A DNA stretch of 64,000 bases from Aquimarina algicola (GCF_006443095.1 NZ_VFWZ01000001.1:558001-622000), one strand, 5' to 3'. Positions 51,604-61,155 are shown, numbered from the stretch's first letter. Program-made: numbers and translations. Notes: generated by a model from the letters alone, not told the origin.

Positions 51604-52302
51604 ATGAAAAAAAATATCTTATTAATTGGAGGTAGTCATGGCATTGGATTTGAAATTGCCTTAAAATTATATCAAGAACATAATATTTATATCGCTTCAA
51701 GAACGTCAGAAAATTTAGGGAATTTAGAAGTAACCCATATATCATACGATGCTTCTAAAGACGAAATTGATACCGCTGCCCTGCCCGATCAAATAGATGG
51801 ATTTGTGTATTGCCCTGGTAGTATCAATTTAAAACCATTCAAAATGCTTACTCCAAAGGCTTTTGAAGAAGACATGCAAATCAATTTTATGTTCTTAGTA
51901 AAGATAATACACGATTTACTCCCAAAACTCAAAAACTCAGATCAAGCAAGCCTTGTGTTTTTTAGTACTGTTGCAGTCAAAGTTGGTATGCCATTCCATA
52001 CTAGTATTGCTGCTGCAAAAGGAGCTATAGAAGGATTTGCAAAAGCATTGGCGGCAGAGTATGCACCACAGTTTAGAGTAAATGTCATTGCTCCTTCATT
52101 AACTGATACCCCATTAGCCAAAAGGTTATTAGGAAATGACAAAAAGAAAGAGTTGATGAACAATCGACACCCTATGAAACGTGTAGGGCAAGCCGAAGAT
52201 ATTGCAAATATTGCTAAGTTTTTGCTCAGTGATGATAGCAGTTGGATTACTGGACAAGTGATAGGGGTTGATGGTGGAATGTCTACTTTAAACGTGAATT
52301 AA
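51604..52302 (+). CDS. short-chain dehydrogenase/reductase (SDR)
   Basis: A 232-residue classical SDR. I choose the ATG at 51604 because the glycine-rich NAD(P) motif LLIGGSHGIGFEIAL follows directly; the longer frame from 51547 adds 19 basic residues that overlap the preceding gene. The expected catalytic Tyr-x3-Lys is replaced: the region reads VGMPFHTSIAAAKGAIEGF, with His/Thr where Tyr normally stands. The Lys is kept (AAAKGA). VIAPSLTDTPLAKRLLG and ITGQVIGVDGGMSTL finish the fold. The missing Tyr makes the usual proton relay doubtful, so the enzyme may be a divergent reductase. Confidence 0.87.
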   Translation: MKKNILLIGGSHGIGFEIALKLYQEHNIYIASRTSENLGNLEVTHISYDASKDEIDTAALPDQIDGFVYCPGSINLKPFKMLTPKAFEEDMQINFMFLVKIIHDLLPKLKNSDQASLVFFSTVAVKVGMPFHTSIAAAKGAIEGFAKALAAEYAPQFRVNVIAPSLTDTPLAKRLLGNDKKKELMNNRHPMKRVGQAEDIANIAKFLLSDDSSWITGQVIGVDGGMSTLNVN

Positions 52303-52305
52303 AAT

Positions 52306-53613
52306 ATGACAGAGAAAATCTCTATTTTCTGGTTCAGACGAGATCTAAGATTAGATGACAACATAGGTCTATTCAAAGCTTTACAAAGTAAAAGACCTGT
52401 TTTACCGATATTCATTTTTGACAAAAACATCTTAGATAAACTTCCAAAAAACGATGCTAGAGTAACATTTTTGTATCATACACTTCAAAAAATGAATCAT
52501 GAGCTTTTAAAAGAGTATAAAAGTTCATTAGCAACTTATTATGGTAATCCGGAACATATTTTTATAAAAATTTTATCAGATTATAATGTTGAAGCCGTAT
52601 ATACTAATCATGATTATGAACCATACGCAAAAGAACGTGATCAAAGGATAAATGAAATACTCAAAACCAATAATGTAAAATTTATTACATACAAAGATCA
52701 AGTCATATTTGAAAAAGATGAAATCATAAAAGCAAATGGCGATCCCTATGTCGTATATACTCCTTACAAAAACAAATGGAAAGAAACTTTTGAGGCGTCA
52801 AAACTAAAAATTTTCGATTCTAGGTCTCTTCTTAAAAATCTAGTTAAACAAGGAGAACTTTCTAATGTTACTTTAGAAGAAATGGGATTTCAAGTTTCTT
52901 CTATACAAATCCCTGATTATAACGTCTCCAAAGGTCTCATTCAAAATTACGAGGCAACTAGAAACTTTCCTTCCAAAGATCAGGGAACTTCAAGAATAGG
53001 ACCTCATTTACGTTTTGGTACTGTTGGCATAAGAACTATTGTAAAAAAAGCAATTGCAGAAGAAAATGAAGTGTTTTGGTCAGAGCTAATCTGGCGTGAA
53101 TTTTTTATGCAAATCTTATGGCATTTCCCACATACGCGCAATAGTGCTTTCAAATCTAAATATGATAGGATTCAATGGCGAAACAATGAGGATGATTTTG
53201 AAAAATGGAAAAAAGGAGAAACAGGATACCCTCTTGTAGATGCAGGTATGAGACAGCTCAACCAAACAGGATATATGCATAATCGAGTACGAATGCTAGT
53301 TGCAAGTTTTTTGTGTAAACACCTTTTGATCGATTGGAGATGGGGAGAAGCTTATTTTGCAGAAAAACTTTTGGATTATGATATGTCTGCCAATGTAGGT
53401 AATTGGCAATGGGCATCGGGTTCTGGAGTAGATGCTGCACCATATTTTAGAATATTCAATCCAACTACACAGATTACCAAATTTGATAAACAACTTGCAT
53501 ACATTAATACTTGGGTCGAAGACCTTAATGAATTTACGTATCCTAAACCCATGGTTGATCATAAAATGGCTCGTGAACGATGTTTAACGGTTTATAAAGA
53601 AGCTTTAGGGTAA
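52306..53613 (+). CDS. cryptochrome/photolyase family protein, class I CPD photolyase-like
   Basis: A 435-residue flavoprotein of normal length. The N-terminal photolyase alpha/beta domain starts ISIFWFRRDLRLDDNIGLFK. The helical FAD domain carries RIGPHLRFGTVGIRTIVKKA, WSELIWREFFMQILWHFPHT, GYPLVDAGMRQLNQTGYMHN, and LDYDMSANVGNWQWASGSG, with the conserved Trp/Asn of the FAD and electron-transfer path. It uses blue light to split cyclobutane pyrimidine dimers, or works as a light sensor. It starts 3 bases after the SDR stop, so translation is coupled. The operon's upstream dyad may put it under light control. Confidence 0.95.
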   Translation: MTEKISIFWFRRDLRLDDNIGLFKALQSKRPVLPIFIFDKNILDKLPKNDARVTFLYHTLQKMNHELLKEYKSSLATYYGNPEHIFIKILSDYNVEAVYTNHDYEPYAKERDQRINEILKTNNVKFITYKDQVIFEKDEIIKANGDPYVVYTPYKNKWKETFEASKLKIFDSRSLLKNLVKQGELSNVTLEEMGFQVSSIQIPDYNVSKGLIQNYEATRNFPSKDQGTSRIGPHLRFGTVGIRTIVKKAIAEENEVFWSELIWREFFMQILWHFPHTRNSAFKSKYDRIQWRNNEDDFEKWKKGETGYPLVDAGMRQLNQTGYMHNRVRMLVASFLCKHLLIDWRWGEAYFAEKLLDYDMSANVGNWQWASGSGVDAAPYFRIFNPTTQITKFDKQLAYINTWVEDLNEFTYPKPMVDHKMARERCLTVYKEALG

Positions 53614-53706
53614 TTCACAATAATTACAATTTGTAAGTACATACATTGAAGTTTTTTTGTAATTTCAAAGACTTTCTTTTACGTAAAAAATTTTAAACTT
53701 CACATT

Positions 53707-54075
53707 ATGGACACAAAACAAGTAGCAAACCGTTTAGTCGAACTTTGCAGATTAGGAGAAAATCTACAAGCTATAAACGAATTGTATGATCAAGACGTTG
53801 TAAGCAAAGAAATATCAGGGTATCTAAACGAAATGGTATCTGGAAAGGATAGTGTAATCAAAAAAAATCAAGAATGGTTTACTACCGTAGAAGAGTTTCA
53901 TGGTAGTGAAATATCTGACCCAATAATAGCCGAAAACCATTTCACACTATCTATGAAAATGGATTGTACTTTTAAAGGTCAAGGACGTATGCAAGTAGAA
54001 GAACTTTGTGTCTATAAAGTAGATAATGGAAAAATAAAAGAAGAGCAATTTTTCTATAGCATGCCTCCTCAATAA
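53707..54075 (+). CDS. SnoaL/NTF2-like protein, 122 aa
   Basis: A 122-residue NTF2-like cone protein: QVANRLVELCRLGENLQAIN, YDQDVVSKE, then MVSGKDSVIKKNQEWFTTVE and strands ending CVYKVDNGKIKEEQFFYS. This is the SnoaL-like pattern of small pocket proteins that act as enzymes or binding proteins. No catalytic residue set can be named. It has its own position after the photolyase operon (93 bases) and ends before the hairpin at 54102-54124. Confidence 0.87.
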   Translation: MDTKQVANRLVELCRLGENLQAINELYDQDVVSKEISGYLNEMVSGKDSVIKKNQEWFTTVEEFHGSEISDPIIAENHFTLSMKMDCTFKGQGRMQVEELCVYKVDNGKIKEEQFFYSMPPQ

Positions 54076-54101
54076 AAAACAAAATTATTATTTTAAAGAG
54101 A

Positions 54102-54124
54102 GGTGATATTGTAATAATATCACC
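54102..54124. terminator. hairpin between convergent genes
   Basis: A 9-bp stem GGTGATATT / AATATCACC with a GTAAT loop sits 26 bases after the SnoaL-like gene and 10 bases before the end of the LysR gene. The downstream T tract is poor (CCTATATATAT), so termination is likely but not certain. Confidence 0.6.
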
Positions 54125-54134
54125 CCTATATATA

Positions 54135-55013
54135 TTACAAAAATTGCATAATACGATGCAATGCAGGGTTTCTATTATCTTCTTTCCAAATTACAGACAA
54201 CACTGCTCTTTGAGGAATTTTTGGGATTTCTAGAAACTTTACTCCCAAATTAAAGCCATGTTGCAAAGATGTAGGCACAATAGCGACTCCTAATCCACTT
54301 TCTACAAGTTTGTAGATGGTTTGAGCATGAACCGATTTATGCGAAACTTTTGGTGTAAAGCCTTTATCTTCACAAATACTTACGATTTTGTCATAATACA
54401 ATGAACTATAATTTGACGAGAATAGAATAAAGTGTTCGTTTTCTACTTGTTTTATAGAAGTAAAAGTATCTTTAGTGAGTAAATGATTATCAGGCAATAC
54501 CAAAGAGAATGTATCAGTATGTATAACTTTCATTTGTATTCCTTTAGGAACTCTCGATAATCTTACAAATCCAAGGTCAAGCTGATCTTTTTCTATCGCC
54601 TCTACCTGATCATAATTAGACATTTCTTCTAGACTAAACTTTATATTTGGATACGTTGAATTCACATTTATCAAAATTTCAGGAATAACAGTTTGTATTG
54701 CAGATCCCAAAAAACCAACTCGTATTTCTCCATTACTACCTTCATTGATCAATCTTGTATGCTTAATGGTAAAATCAATATGGTTAAAAATAAAAGCCAA
54801 CTCCTTCTTAAGATAATGTCCTGCTGCTGTTAATGATACAGAACGATTATTTCGAACAAATAAATCCGCTCCAATAATTTCTTCCATTTGTTTGATCTGC
54901 CTACTTAATCCCGGTTGAGAAATAAACAATCGATCTGCTGCTTTTCTAAAGTGTAATTCTTCTGCTACAGCCAAAAAATAAGTAAAATGTCTAAGCTCTA
55001 ATTGATAACCCAC
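54135..55013 (-). CDS. LysR-family transcriptional regulator, probable hut regulator
   Basis: A 292-residue LTTR. The N-terminal winged helix-turn-helix is LRHFTYFLAVAEELHFRKAA and the following LFISQPGLSRQIKQMEEIIG (recognition helix). The two-lobed effector domain (about 90-290) has GEIRVGFLGSAIQTVIPEIL and VSHKSVHAQTIYKLVESGLG. It is transcribed divergently from hutH with 105 bases between starts, the usual LTTR layout for the neighbouring operon. A palindrome with the T-N11-A form (55031-55051) lies over its own predicted start of transcription. Effector is likely histidine or urocanate, by context. Confidence 0.92.
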   Translation of the reverse strand: MGYQLELRHFTYFLAVAEELHFRKAADRLFISQPGLSRQIKQMEEIIGADLFVRNNRSVSLTAAGHYLKKELAFIFNHIDFTIKHTRLINEGSNGEIRVGFLGSAIQTVIPEILINVNSTYPNIKFSLEEMSNYDQVEAIEKDQLDLGFVRLSRVPKGIQMKVIHTDTFSLVLPDNHLLTKDTFTSIKQVENEHFILFSSNYSSLYYDKIVSICEDKGFTPKVSHKSVHAQTIYKLVESGLGVAIVPTSLQHGFNLGVKFLEIPKIPQRAVLSVIWKEDNRNPALHRIMQFL

Positions 55014-55030
55014 AGTTATTGAATGATGAT

Positions 55031-55051
55031 ATAATTAGTATTTCTAATTAT
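55031..55051. promoter_or_regulatory. perfect palindrome ATAATTAG-N5-CTAATTAT, LysR-type operator candidate
   Basis: Both 8-base arms are exact reverse complements (55031-55038 and 55044-55051) around TATTT, and the T-N11-A spacing of LysR sites is met. It sits between the LysR gene (start 55013) and hutH (start 55119), immediately downstream of the candidate lysR -7 box at 55052-55059. That fits auto-repression and control of hutH from one site. Confidence 0.65.
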
Positions 55052-55059
55052 CAAAAATA
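55052..55059 (-). promoter_or_regulatory. candidate -7 box for the LysR gene
   Basis: On the minus strand the sequence reads TATTTTTG, an exact match to TAnnTTTG, 39-46 bases before the LysR start codon. The palindrome 55031-55051 would cover the transcription start. No clear box for hutH was found in 55060-55118. Confidence 0.45.
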
Positions 55060-55118
55060 CATATTAAATTAGTGAAATCAAGATCATTTCAAGTATATCG
55101 TATTTTAAAAAAAGGGCA

Positions 55119-56699
55119 ATGCCAGAGAAAACACATTATTTTTATTACGGAGAAGACTATTTAACAGCAGGAATAGCGATAAAGATAGCTCAAGGAAAGA
55201 TCCTAGGCACACTCTCTGAACTTACCAGAGAAAAAATTAAAAAGAGTCAACAGGTTGTAGAGAATATTGTAGAAAAAGGAGAACCAGTGTATGGTATTAA
55301 TACAGGGTTTGGTCCTCTTTGTACAACAAAAATATCAAAAGAAGAAACAGAGATTCTTCAAAGCAACATATTGCAAAGTCATAGTGTAGGCGTGGGTGAT
55401 CCTATTGATACCGAAATTGCCAAAATTATGATGATTCTCAAAGTTCAATCGTTATCCAAAGGGTATTCAGGTATTTCAGAACAAACCTTAGAGAGAATTT
55501 TATGGCATATCGAAAATGATGCTATTCCCATTGTTCCTTCGCAAGGTTCTGTAGGAGCCTCGGGAGACCTTGCTCCCCTATCTCACCTGTTCTTACCGTT
55601 AATTGGTTTAGGAAAAGTAGAATACCAAGGAAAAGTCATTTCTACATCAGAATTATTTACAATTACTAGTTTACAAGCCGTTAATTTAAAACCCAAAGAA
55701 GGACTGGCTTTAATAAATGGTACTCAATTTATTGCGGCTCATGCTATACAAGTGGTCTCAAAACTACACAACTGTCTTTCTCATGCAGATATTATCGGAG
55801 CAATGATGATAGAAGGACTTCAAGGTTCTATTAAACCCTTTTACAAAGAATTACATAACTTAAGACCATACAAGGGAAATATTCATGTTGCTTCTAGAGT
55901 TAAGTCATTACTCAAAGGTTCTGAAATTATGGAAGATCATATCGATTGCGATCGTGTACAAGATCCTTATTCACTTCGTTGTATTCCTCAAGTACATGGC
56001 GCATCTAGAAATGCCTGGCTGCACTTAAAAGAATTATTAGAAGTAGAATTGAATTCTGTAACCGATAATCCTATTATTATAGATGAGGAACTTACGATTA
56101 GTGGAGGTAGCTTTCATGGGCAACCTTTGGCAATGGCTATAGATTATGTATGTCTGGCAGCTTCTGAAATTGGCAACATTTCTGATCGCAGAATTTATCT
56201 GGCATTAGAAGGCAATGCTCCTGGGGTACCAAAATTACTTATGGAAGATACCGGGATTAACTCTGGGTATATGATCTTGCAATATACAACCGCTGCATTG
56301 GCTAGCGAAAATAAAGGATTGTGTTTCCCGTCTAGTGCCGATAGCATCCCAACCTCTCTAGGACAAGAAGATCATGTGAGCATGGGATCTATAGGAGGCC
56401 GAAAGGCATTAAAAGTTGTAGAAAATCTCGAAAAGATATTAGCAATAGAATTATTAACCGCAGCACAAGCATTTGAATATCGAAGACCATTAAAATCAGG
56501 AATCATTCTTGATGAAATTCATAAAAAACTGAGGACTATCGTACCATTTGCAGAAAAAGACAGAGTATTTGCAGATGATATAGAAAAAGGAATCAAAATG
56601 ATAAAACAAGGTGTTATCACTGACATCGCATATCAAATCTCTCAACAACAACAATTATCACTAGACACAAAATTCTCTGAAGAATTTGAACTTTTCTAA
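55119..56699 (+). CDS. hutH: histidine ammonia-lyase
   Basis: A 526-residue HAL that converts L-histidine to urocanate and ammonia. The MIO prosthetic group forms from Ala147-Ser148-Gly149 in SVGASGDLAPLSH, and YGINTGFGPLCTT lies near residue 58. NGTQFIAAHAIQVV, QDPYSLRCIPQVHGASRNAW and the SSADSIPTSLGQEDHVSMGS segment are all in place. It is slightly longer than the usual 510 residues through the N- and C-termini only. It is the first gene of a four-gene operon with hutI 20 bases downstream, opposite the LysR gene. Confidence 0.97.
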   Translation: MPEKTHYFYYGEDYLTAGIAIKIAQGKILGTLSELTREKIKKSQQVVENIVEKGEPVYGINTGFGPLCTTKISKEETEILQSNILQSHSVGVGDPIDTEIAKIMMILKVQSLSKGYSGISEQTLERILWHIENDAIPIVPSQGSVGASGDLAPLSHLFLPLIGLGKVEYQGKVISTSELFTITSLQAVNLKPKEGLALINGTQFIAAHAIQVVSKLHNCLSHADIIGAMMIEGLQGSIKPFYKELHNLRPYKGNIHVASRVKSLLKGSEIMEDHIDCDRVQDPYSLRCIPQVHGASRNAWLHLKELLEVELNSVTDNPIIIDEELTISGGSFHGQPLAMAIDYVCLAASEIGNISDRRIYLALEGNAPGVPKLLMEDTGINSGYMILQYTTAALASENKGLCFPSSADSIPTSLGQEDHVSMGSIGGRKALKVVENLEKILAIELLTAAQAFEYRRPLKSGIILDEIHKKLRTIVPFAEKDRVFADDIEKGIKMIKQGVITDIAYQISQQQQLSLDTKFSEEFELF

Positions 56700-56719
56700 A
56701 ACATTCACAACATTGATAT

Positions 56720-57973
56720 ATGGAAACATACACATTAATAGGGCCTTTTTCGCAGTTAGTTTCTATGAAAAATACTCCTCTGAAAGGAGCAATAAAAGAT
56801 GATGATCTTTTGAGTATACAAAATGCCGGAATTGTCATACAAAATCATCGTATTAAGGCTATTGATGATTTTTCAAAACTAAAACAAAGCTTTACAACTT
56901 CAGATACAAAACAAATCATTCTTGATAAAAATTATGTTTGTGTACCTGGATTTATAGATGCTCATACTCATATCTGTTTTGCAGGTTCGAGAGCGCAAGA
57001 TTATGCCATGAGAAATTCTGGAAAATCGTATCTGGAGATTGCCGAAGCTGGTGGCGGTATTTGGGACACGGTAACAAAAACCAGAGAAGCTACAAAAGAT
57101 GAGCTTCGCAAAGGAATAATAAAAAGAGCCTCTTTGCATGCAAAAAGAGGAATAACAACCATAGAAGTAAAAAGTGGATATGGCCTTTCAATCGAAGAAG
57201 AATTAAAAATGTTATATGCAATAAAAGAAGCTAATACTGAAACTGTTTCTGATCTTGTTGCGACCTGTCTTGCAGGACACATGCTTCCTAAAGATTTTGA
57301 CGGTAATCATAAAGCATATTTAGAATATATTAGTGATTCATTATTTCCGATTCTGAAAGCCGAACAATTATCTAATAGAATTGACGCTTTTATAGAAAAA
57401 GGAGCCTTTACTCCCCAGGATATCTATCCATATTTTGAAAAAGCAAAAGCTATAGGATTTGATATTACTGTGCATGCAGATCAATTCAGTACAGGAGGAA
57501 GCGAAGTTGCGGTAAAAATGGATGCTATAAGTGCAGATCATCTCGAGGCCAGTACCGAAGAAGAAATCAAAATATTAGCAAATAGTAATGTAATTGCGAT
57601 TGCATTACCCGGAGCTTCTATAGGATTAGGATGTGATTTTACACCCGCACGAAAAATTCTGGACAACAATGGGGCTTTAGCCATAGCCAGCGATTGGAAT
57701 CCCGGTTCTGCTCCAATGGGAGATTTATTAACACAGGCTTGTATTCTTGGTACGTTTCAAAAGTTGAGTAATGCCGAAGTATTAGCAGGAATAACACACA
57801 GAGCAGCATCTGCATTACACCTAGATGATAGAGGAATATTAGAAGTAGGTATGTTAGCTGATTTCAATTTATTTGAAACTGCAGATTGGAATGAAATATT
57901 ATATCAACAAGGACAATTACGACCAGCTCAAGTTTGGAAAAACGGACAAAAAATACACCAACAAGGATCATGA
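56720..57973 (+). CDS. hutI: imidazolonepropionase
   Basis: A 417-residue metal-dependent amidohydrolase that opens 4-imidazolone-5-propionate to formimino-glutamate. The metal-site HxH is in PGFIDAHTHICFAG, followed by the substrate site SRAQDYAMRNSGKSYLEIAE. Other metal ligands and active residues are in TVHADQFSTGGSEVA, SADHLEAS and LAIASDWNPGSAP (the conserved Asp). Its last codon region overlaps the hutU start by 4 bases (ATGA at 57970-57973), which indicates translational coupling inside the hut operon. Confidence 0.97.
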   Translation: METYTLIGPFSQLVSMKNTPLKGAIKDDDLLSIQNAGIVIQNHRIKAIDDFSKLKQSFTTSDTKQIILDKNYVCVPGFIDAHTHICFAGSRAQDYAMRNSGKSYLEIAEAGGGIWDTVTKTREATKDELRKGIIKRASLHAKRGITTIEVKSGYGLSIEEELKMLYAIKEANTETVSDLVATCLAGHMLPKDFDGNHKAYLEYISDSLFPILKAEQLSNRIDAFIEKGAFTPQDIYPYFEKAKAIGFDITVHADQFSTGGSEVAVKMDAISADHLEASTEEEIKILANSNVIAIALPGASIGLGCDFTPARKILDNNGALAIASDWNPGSAPMGDLLTQACILGTFQKLSNAEVLAGITHRAASALHLDDRGILEVGMLADFNLFETADWNEILYQQGQLRPAQVWKNGQKIHQQGS

Positions 57974-59985
57974 GGACTTTTAAAGAACAAATAATAGCAG
58001 GAATACCAGATCAACTGCCTTCAAAACCTATTTTGGACAAAAATATCAGTAGAGCTCCAAAAAGAAAGCAAATATTATCGGTAGCAGAAAAAAAATTAGC
58101 ATTACAGAATGCACTACGATATTTTCCTGAAGAGTGGCACAAAGAACTAGCCGACGAGTTTTTAGAAGAATTAGAAACTTATGGAAGAATCTATATGTAT
58201 CGATTTATGCCAACATATAAGATGTATGCAAGACCAATATCAGATTATCCTGCAAAAAACCAAAAAACTGCTGCAATTATGCTCATGATTCAAAACAATC
58301 TCGATCATGCAATAGCGCAACACCCTTACGAATTAATAACTTATGGTGGTAATGGCGCAGTATTTCAAAATTGGGCGCAATATGTGTTGACAATGCAATA
58401 CCTAGCGACAATGACCGAAAAACAAACTTTGCATATGTATTCTGGTCATCCTATGGGATTATTTCCATCTTCAAAAGATGCACCTAGAGTTATTGTTACA
58501 AATGGCATGATGATTCCAAATTATTCAAAGCCGGATGATTGGGAAAAATATAATGCTCTTGGGGTAACACAATATGGTCAAATGACTGCAGGTAGTTATA
58601 TGTATATTGGTCCACAAGGCATAGTACATGGCACTACAATTACAGTGATGAATGCTTTTAGAAAAACCTTATCCTCAAAGGATACTCCAAAAGGTAAAAT
58701 ATTCCTAACCTCTGGATTAGGAGGCATGAGCGGTGCACAACCCAAGGCAGGTAATATTGCTGGATGTATTACTATTTGTGCAGAAGTAAACCCAAAAGCT
58801 GCACAAAAAAGATACGAACAAGGATGGATAGACGAAATTATCAATAATCTTGATGATCTAGTGATTCGTATACAAAAAGCAGTCGCCCAAAAAGAAACAG
58901 TTTCGATTGCCTATCAAGGCAATGTTGTAGAAGTATGGGAACGATTCGACATCGAAAATATTTTTATCCAACTAGGTTCTGATCAAACATCTTTGCATAA
59001 TCCATGGTCAGGTGGATATTATCCGGTGGGATTATCCTATGAAGAAGCCAACAAAATGATCAGTGACAACCCAAAGTCATTTAAAAAAATAGTTAAAGAA
59101 TCACTACGAAGACATGCAAGCGCGATTCGAAAACACACAGATAAAGGCACTTATTTTTTTGATTATGGTAATGCTTTTTTATTAGAATCATCTAGAGCAG
59201 GTGCTGATATTTTTACAGAAAATGGTATTGATTTTATATATCCGTCATACGTACAAGATATCCTCGGACCTATGTGCTTTGACTACGGTTTTGGTCCATT
59301 TAGATGGGTTTGTACTTCTGGCAAAGAAGAAGATTTAGATATCACTGATCAAATCGCGTCTGAGGTATTAAAGACAATAAAAAAAGACGCTCCAGAAGAA
59401 ATTCAACAGCAAATGCAAGATAATATCACTTGGATTGAAGAAGCCAAACAAAACAAACTTGTTGTTGGTTCAAAAGCAAGAATTCTATATGCTGATGCAG
59501 AAGGTAGAATAAAAATTGCGAAGGCTTTTAATGAAGCAATCAAAAATAAAAAAATAACTGCTCCAGTTGTATTAGGAAGAGATCATCATGATGTAAGCGG
59601 GACAGATTCTCCTTATCGCGAAACCAGTAATATCTACGACGGGAGCAAATATACTGCCGATATGGCGATTCATAACGTAATTGGTGACAGTTTTAGAGGA
59701 GCGACATGGGTATCTATCCACAATGGTGGAGGCGTTGGATGGGGTGAAGTGATCAATGGAGGATTTGGATTACTATTAGATGGTTCTCAAAAAGCAGATG
59801 AGCAATTAGAACAAATGCTTTTTTACGATGTAAATAACGGTATTTCCAGAAGAAGTTGGGCAAGAAACAAAGAAGCTATATTTGCCATAAAAAGAGAAAT
59901 GGAGAGAACCCCAAATCTCAAAGTAACACTTCCTAATTTTGTTGAAAATTCTTTACTGAATAAAATCTTTGATCAAAATGAATAA
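57970..59985 (+). CDS. hutU: urocanate hydratase
   Basis: A 671-residue urocanase, longer than the roughly 555 residues of the proteobacterial enzyme but usual for Bacteroidota. The start at 57970 overlaps the hutI stop (ATGA). Family blocks: YSGHPMGLFPSSKDAPRVIV, TQYGQMTAGSYMYIGPQGIV, LTSGLGGMSGAQPKAGNIAG (NAD+ binding), PFRWVCTSGKEEDLDI (the conserved Cys region) and HNGGGVGWGEVINGGFGLLL. It uses NAD+ as an electrophile to hydrate urocanate to imidazolonepropionate. The third gene in the hut operon, it overlaps hutG by 8 bases. Confidence 0.97.
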   Translation: MRTFKEQIIAGIPDQLPSKPILDKNISRAPKRKQILSVAEKKLALQNALRYFPEEWHKELADEFLEELETYGRIYMYRFMPTYKMYARPISDYPAKNQKTAAIMLMIQNNLDHAIAQHPYELITYGGNGAVFQNWAQYVLTMQYLATMTEKQTLHMYSGHPMGLFPSSKDAPRVIVTNGMMIPNYSKPDDWEKYNALGVTQYGQMTAGSYMYIGPQGIVHGTTITVMNAFRKTLSSKDTPKGKIFLTSGLGGMSGAQPKAGNIAGCITICAEVNPKAAQKRYEQGWIDEIINNLDDLVIRIQKAVAQKETVSIAYQGNVVEVWERFDIENIFIQLGSDQTSLHNPWSGGYYPVGLSYEEANKMISDNPKSFKKIVKESLRRHASAIRKHTDKGTYFFDYGNAFLLESSRAGADIFTENGIDFIYPSYVQDILGPMCFDYGFGPFRWVCTSGKEEDLDITDQIASEVLKTIKKDAPEEIQQQMQDNITWIEEAKQNKLVVGSKARILYADAEGRIKIAKAFNEAIKNKKITAPVVLGRDHHDVSGTDSPYRETSNIYDGSKYTADMAIHNVIGDSFRGATWVSIHNGGGVGWGEVINGGFGLLLDGSQKADEQLEQMLFYDVNNGISRRSWARNKEAIFAIKREMERTPNLKVTLPNFVENSLLNKIFDQNE

Positions 59986-60928
59986 TTATCAAAAACCTGA
60001 TAAAGATATTTGGTCAGGACGTTCTTCTGAACAACAACTCTATTTGCACGAAAAAATTAATTGTATCGATCTTAAAAATGAAATTTTACCCAAAAAAGTA
60101 AAAAATTCGTTTGCAATATTAGGATATGCATGTGATACAGGAGTGAAAAGAAATAATGGAAGAATTGGGGCAAAAAAAGGTCCTGAAAACATCCGAAAAA
60201 TGTTAGCTCCTCTGTCTAATCATTTTAACAGTACTACACAAATAGTTGATGTAGGAAATATTGTCTGTCATGATGATCATTTAGAAAAAACACAACTAGA
60301 AACATCAGAATATATTTCTTATCTTATAGAAAACACATATTTTCCGATTGTGCTAGGTGGAGGCCATGACCTTGCTTATGCGCATTACAATGGGTTATCA
60401 AAACAATATACAGACAAAACTATTGGTATCATTAATCTAGATGCCCATTTTGATCTAAGACAATTGACAGGAAAAGGAAATTCAGGAACGCCATTCTATC
60501 AAATTGCCAAAGAAAATGACTCATTTTATTATTGTTGTTTAGGGATCCAAAAAGCATCAAACAATAAAATATTATTTGAAACCGCTAAAGATTTAAAGGT
60601 AACTTATCTTGAGAATACTCAATTTAATATTGAAAATAGAGACATTGTTTTTTCTACACTTGATCAATTTATCTCATCTGTAGACCATATTTATCTTACA
60701 ATCGATCTCGATGGTTTTTCTTCTGCTTATGCACCTGGTGTTAGTGCCCCTTCTCCATTAGGTTTTTCTTTGGATATCGTACTAGAAACATTAGAATTTA
60801 TATGTAATTCTAATAAATTAATTAGTCTTGATCTAGTAGAATTAAACCCTATATATGATATTGATAATGTAACAGCTCGATTGGCAGCTCGATTAATCTA
60901 TTCAATCATAGAAAAAATTACTTCTTGA
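59978..60928 (+). CDS. hutG: formimidoylglutamase (arginase/agmatinase family)
   Basis: A 316-residue ureohydrolase-fold enzyme. The manganese ligands are in LGGGHDLAYAHYNG, NLDAHFDLRQL and TIDLDGFSSAYAPGVSAPSP. This last block is the third conserved Asp cluster of the family. In this context it converts formiminoglutamate to glutamate and formamide, finishing the pathway without a deiminase. I take the ATG at 59978 (the TTG at 59969 is three codons earlier); it overlaps hutU by 8 bases. The strong terminator at 61032-61060 follows after 103 bases. Confidence 0.94.
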   Translation: MNNYQKPDKDIWSGRSSEQQLYLHEKINCIDLKNEILPKKVKNSFAILGYACDTGVKRNNGRIGAKKGPENIRKMLAPLSNHFNSTTQIVDVGNIVCHDDHLEKTQLETSEYISYLIENTYFPIVLGGGHDLAYAHYNGLSKQYTDKTIGIINLDAHFDLRQLTGKGNSGTPFYQIAKENDSFYYCCLGIQKASNNKILFETAKDLKVTYLENTQFNIENRDIVFSTLDQFISSVDHIYLTIDLDGFSSAYAPGVSAPSPLGFSLDIVLETLEFICNSNKLISLDLVELNPIYDIDNVTARLAARLIYSIIEKITS

Positions 60929-61031
60929 ATCTAGAATTCATAAAAAGAATTAAAAAATAGGTTTGTAATATCTTTCTAAAATATGAATTAGGAAATGCTT
61001 TAAAGCAAACATTAATCCATGATAAAAAAAT

Positions 61032-61060
61032 ACCCTTCATATCAATTGAAGGGTTTTTTA
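61032..61060 (+). terminator. intrinsic terminator of the hut operon
   Basis: An 8-bp stem ACCCTTCA / TGAAGGGT (61032-61039, 61047-61054) with a 7-base loop is followed by six T residues. It lies 104 bases after the hutG stop; A residues before the left arm would extend the stem. Confidence 0.9.
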
Positions 61061-61155
61061 TTGGGCAAAATAAAACTTTAGGTATTTAAAAATGCTTAAA
61101 TATTCTTGTAAAGTGGAGCATTACAAATTTAAAAAAGAAAGCATCTTCATTTTTG

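Noticed and set aside
53624..53640. Short palindrome TTACAA-T-TTGTAA after the photolyase gene
   Set aside because: Six-base arms with a one-base centre in AT-rich DNA are expected by chance, and there is no T tract.
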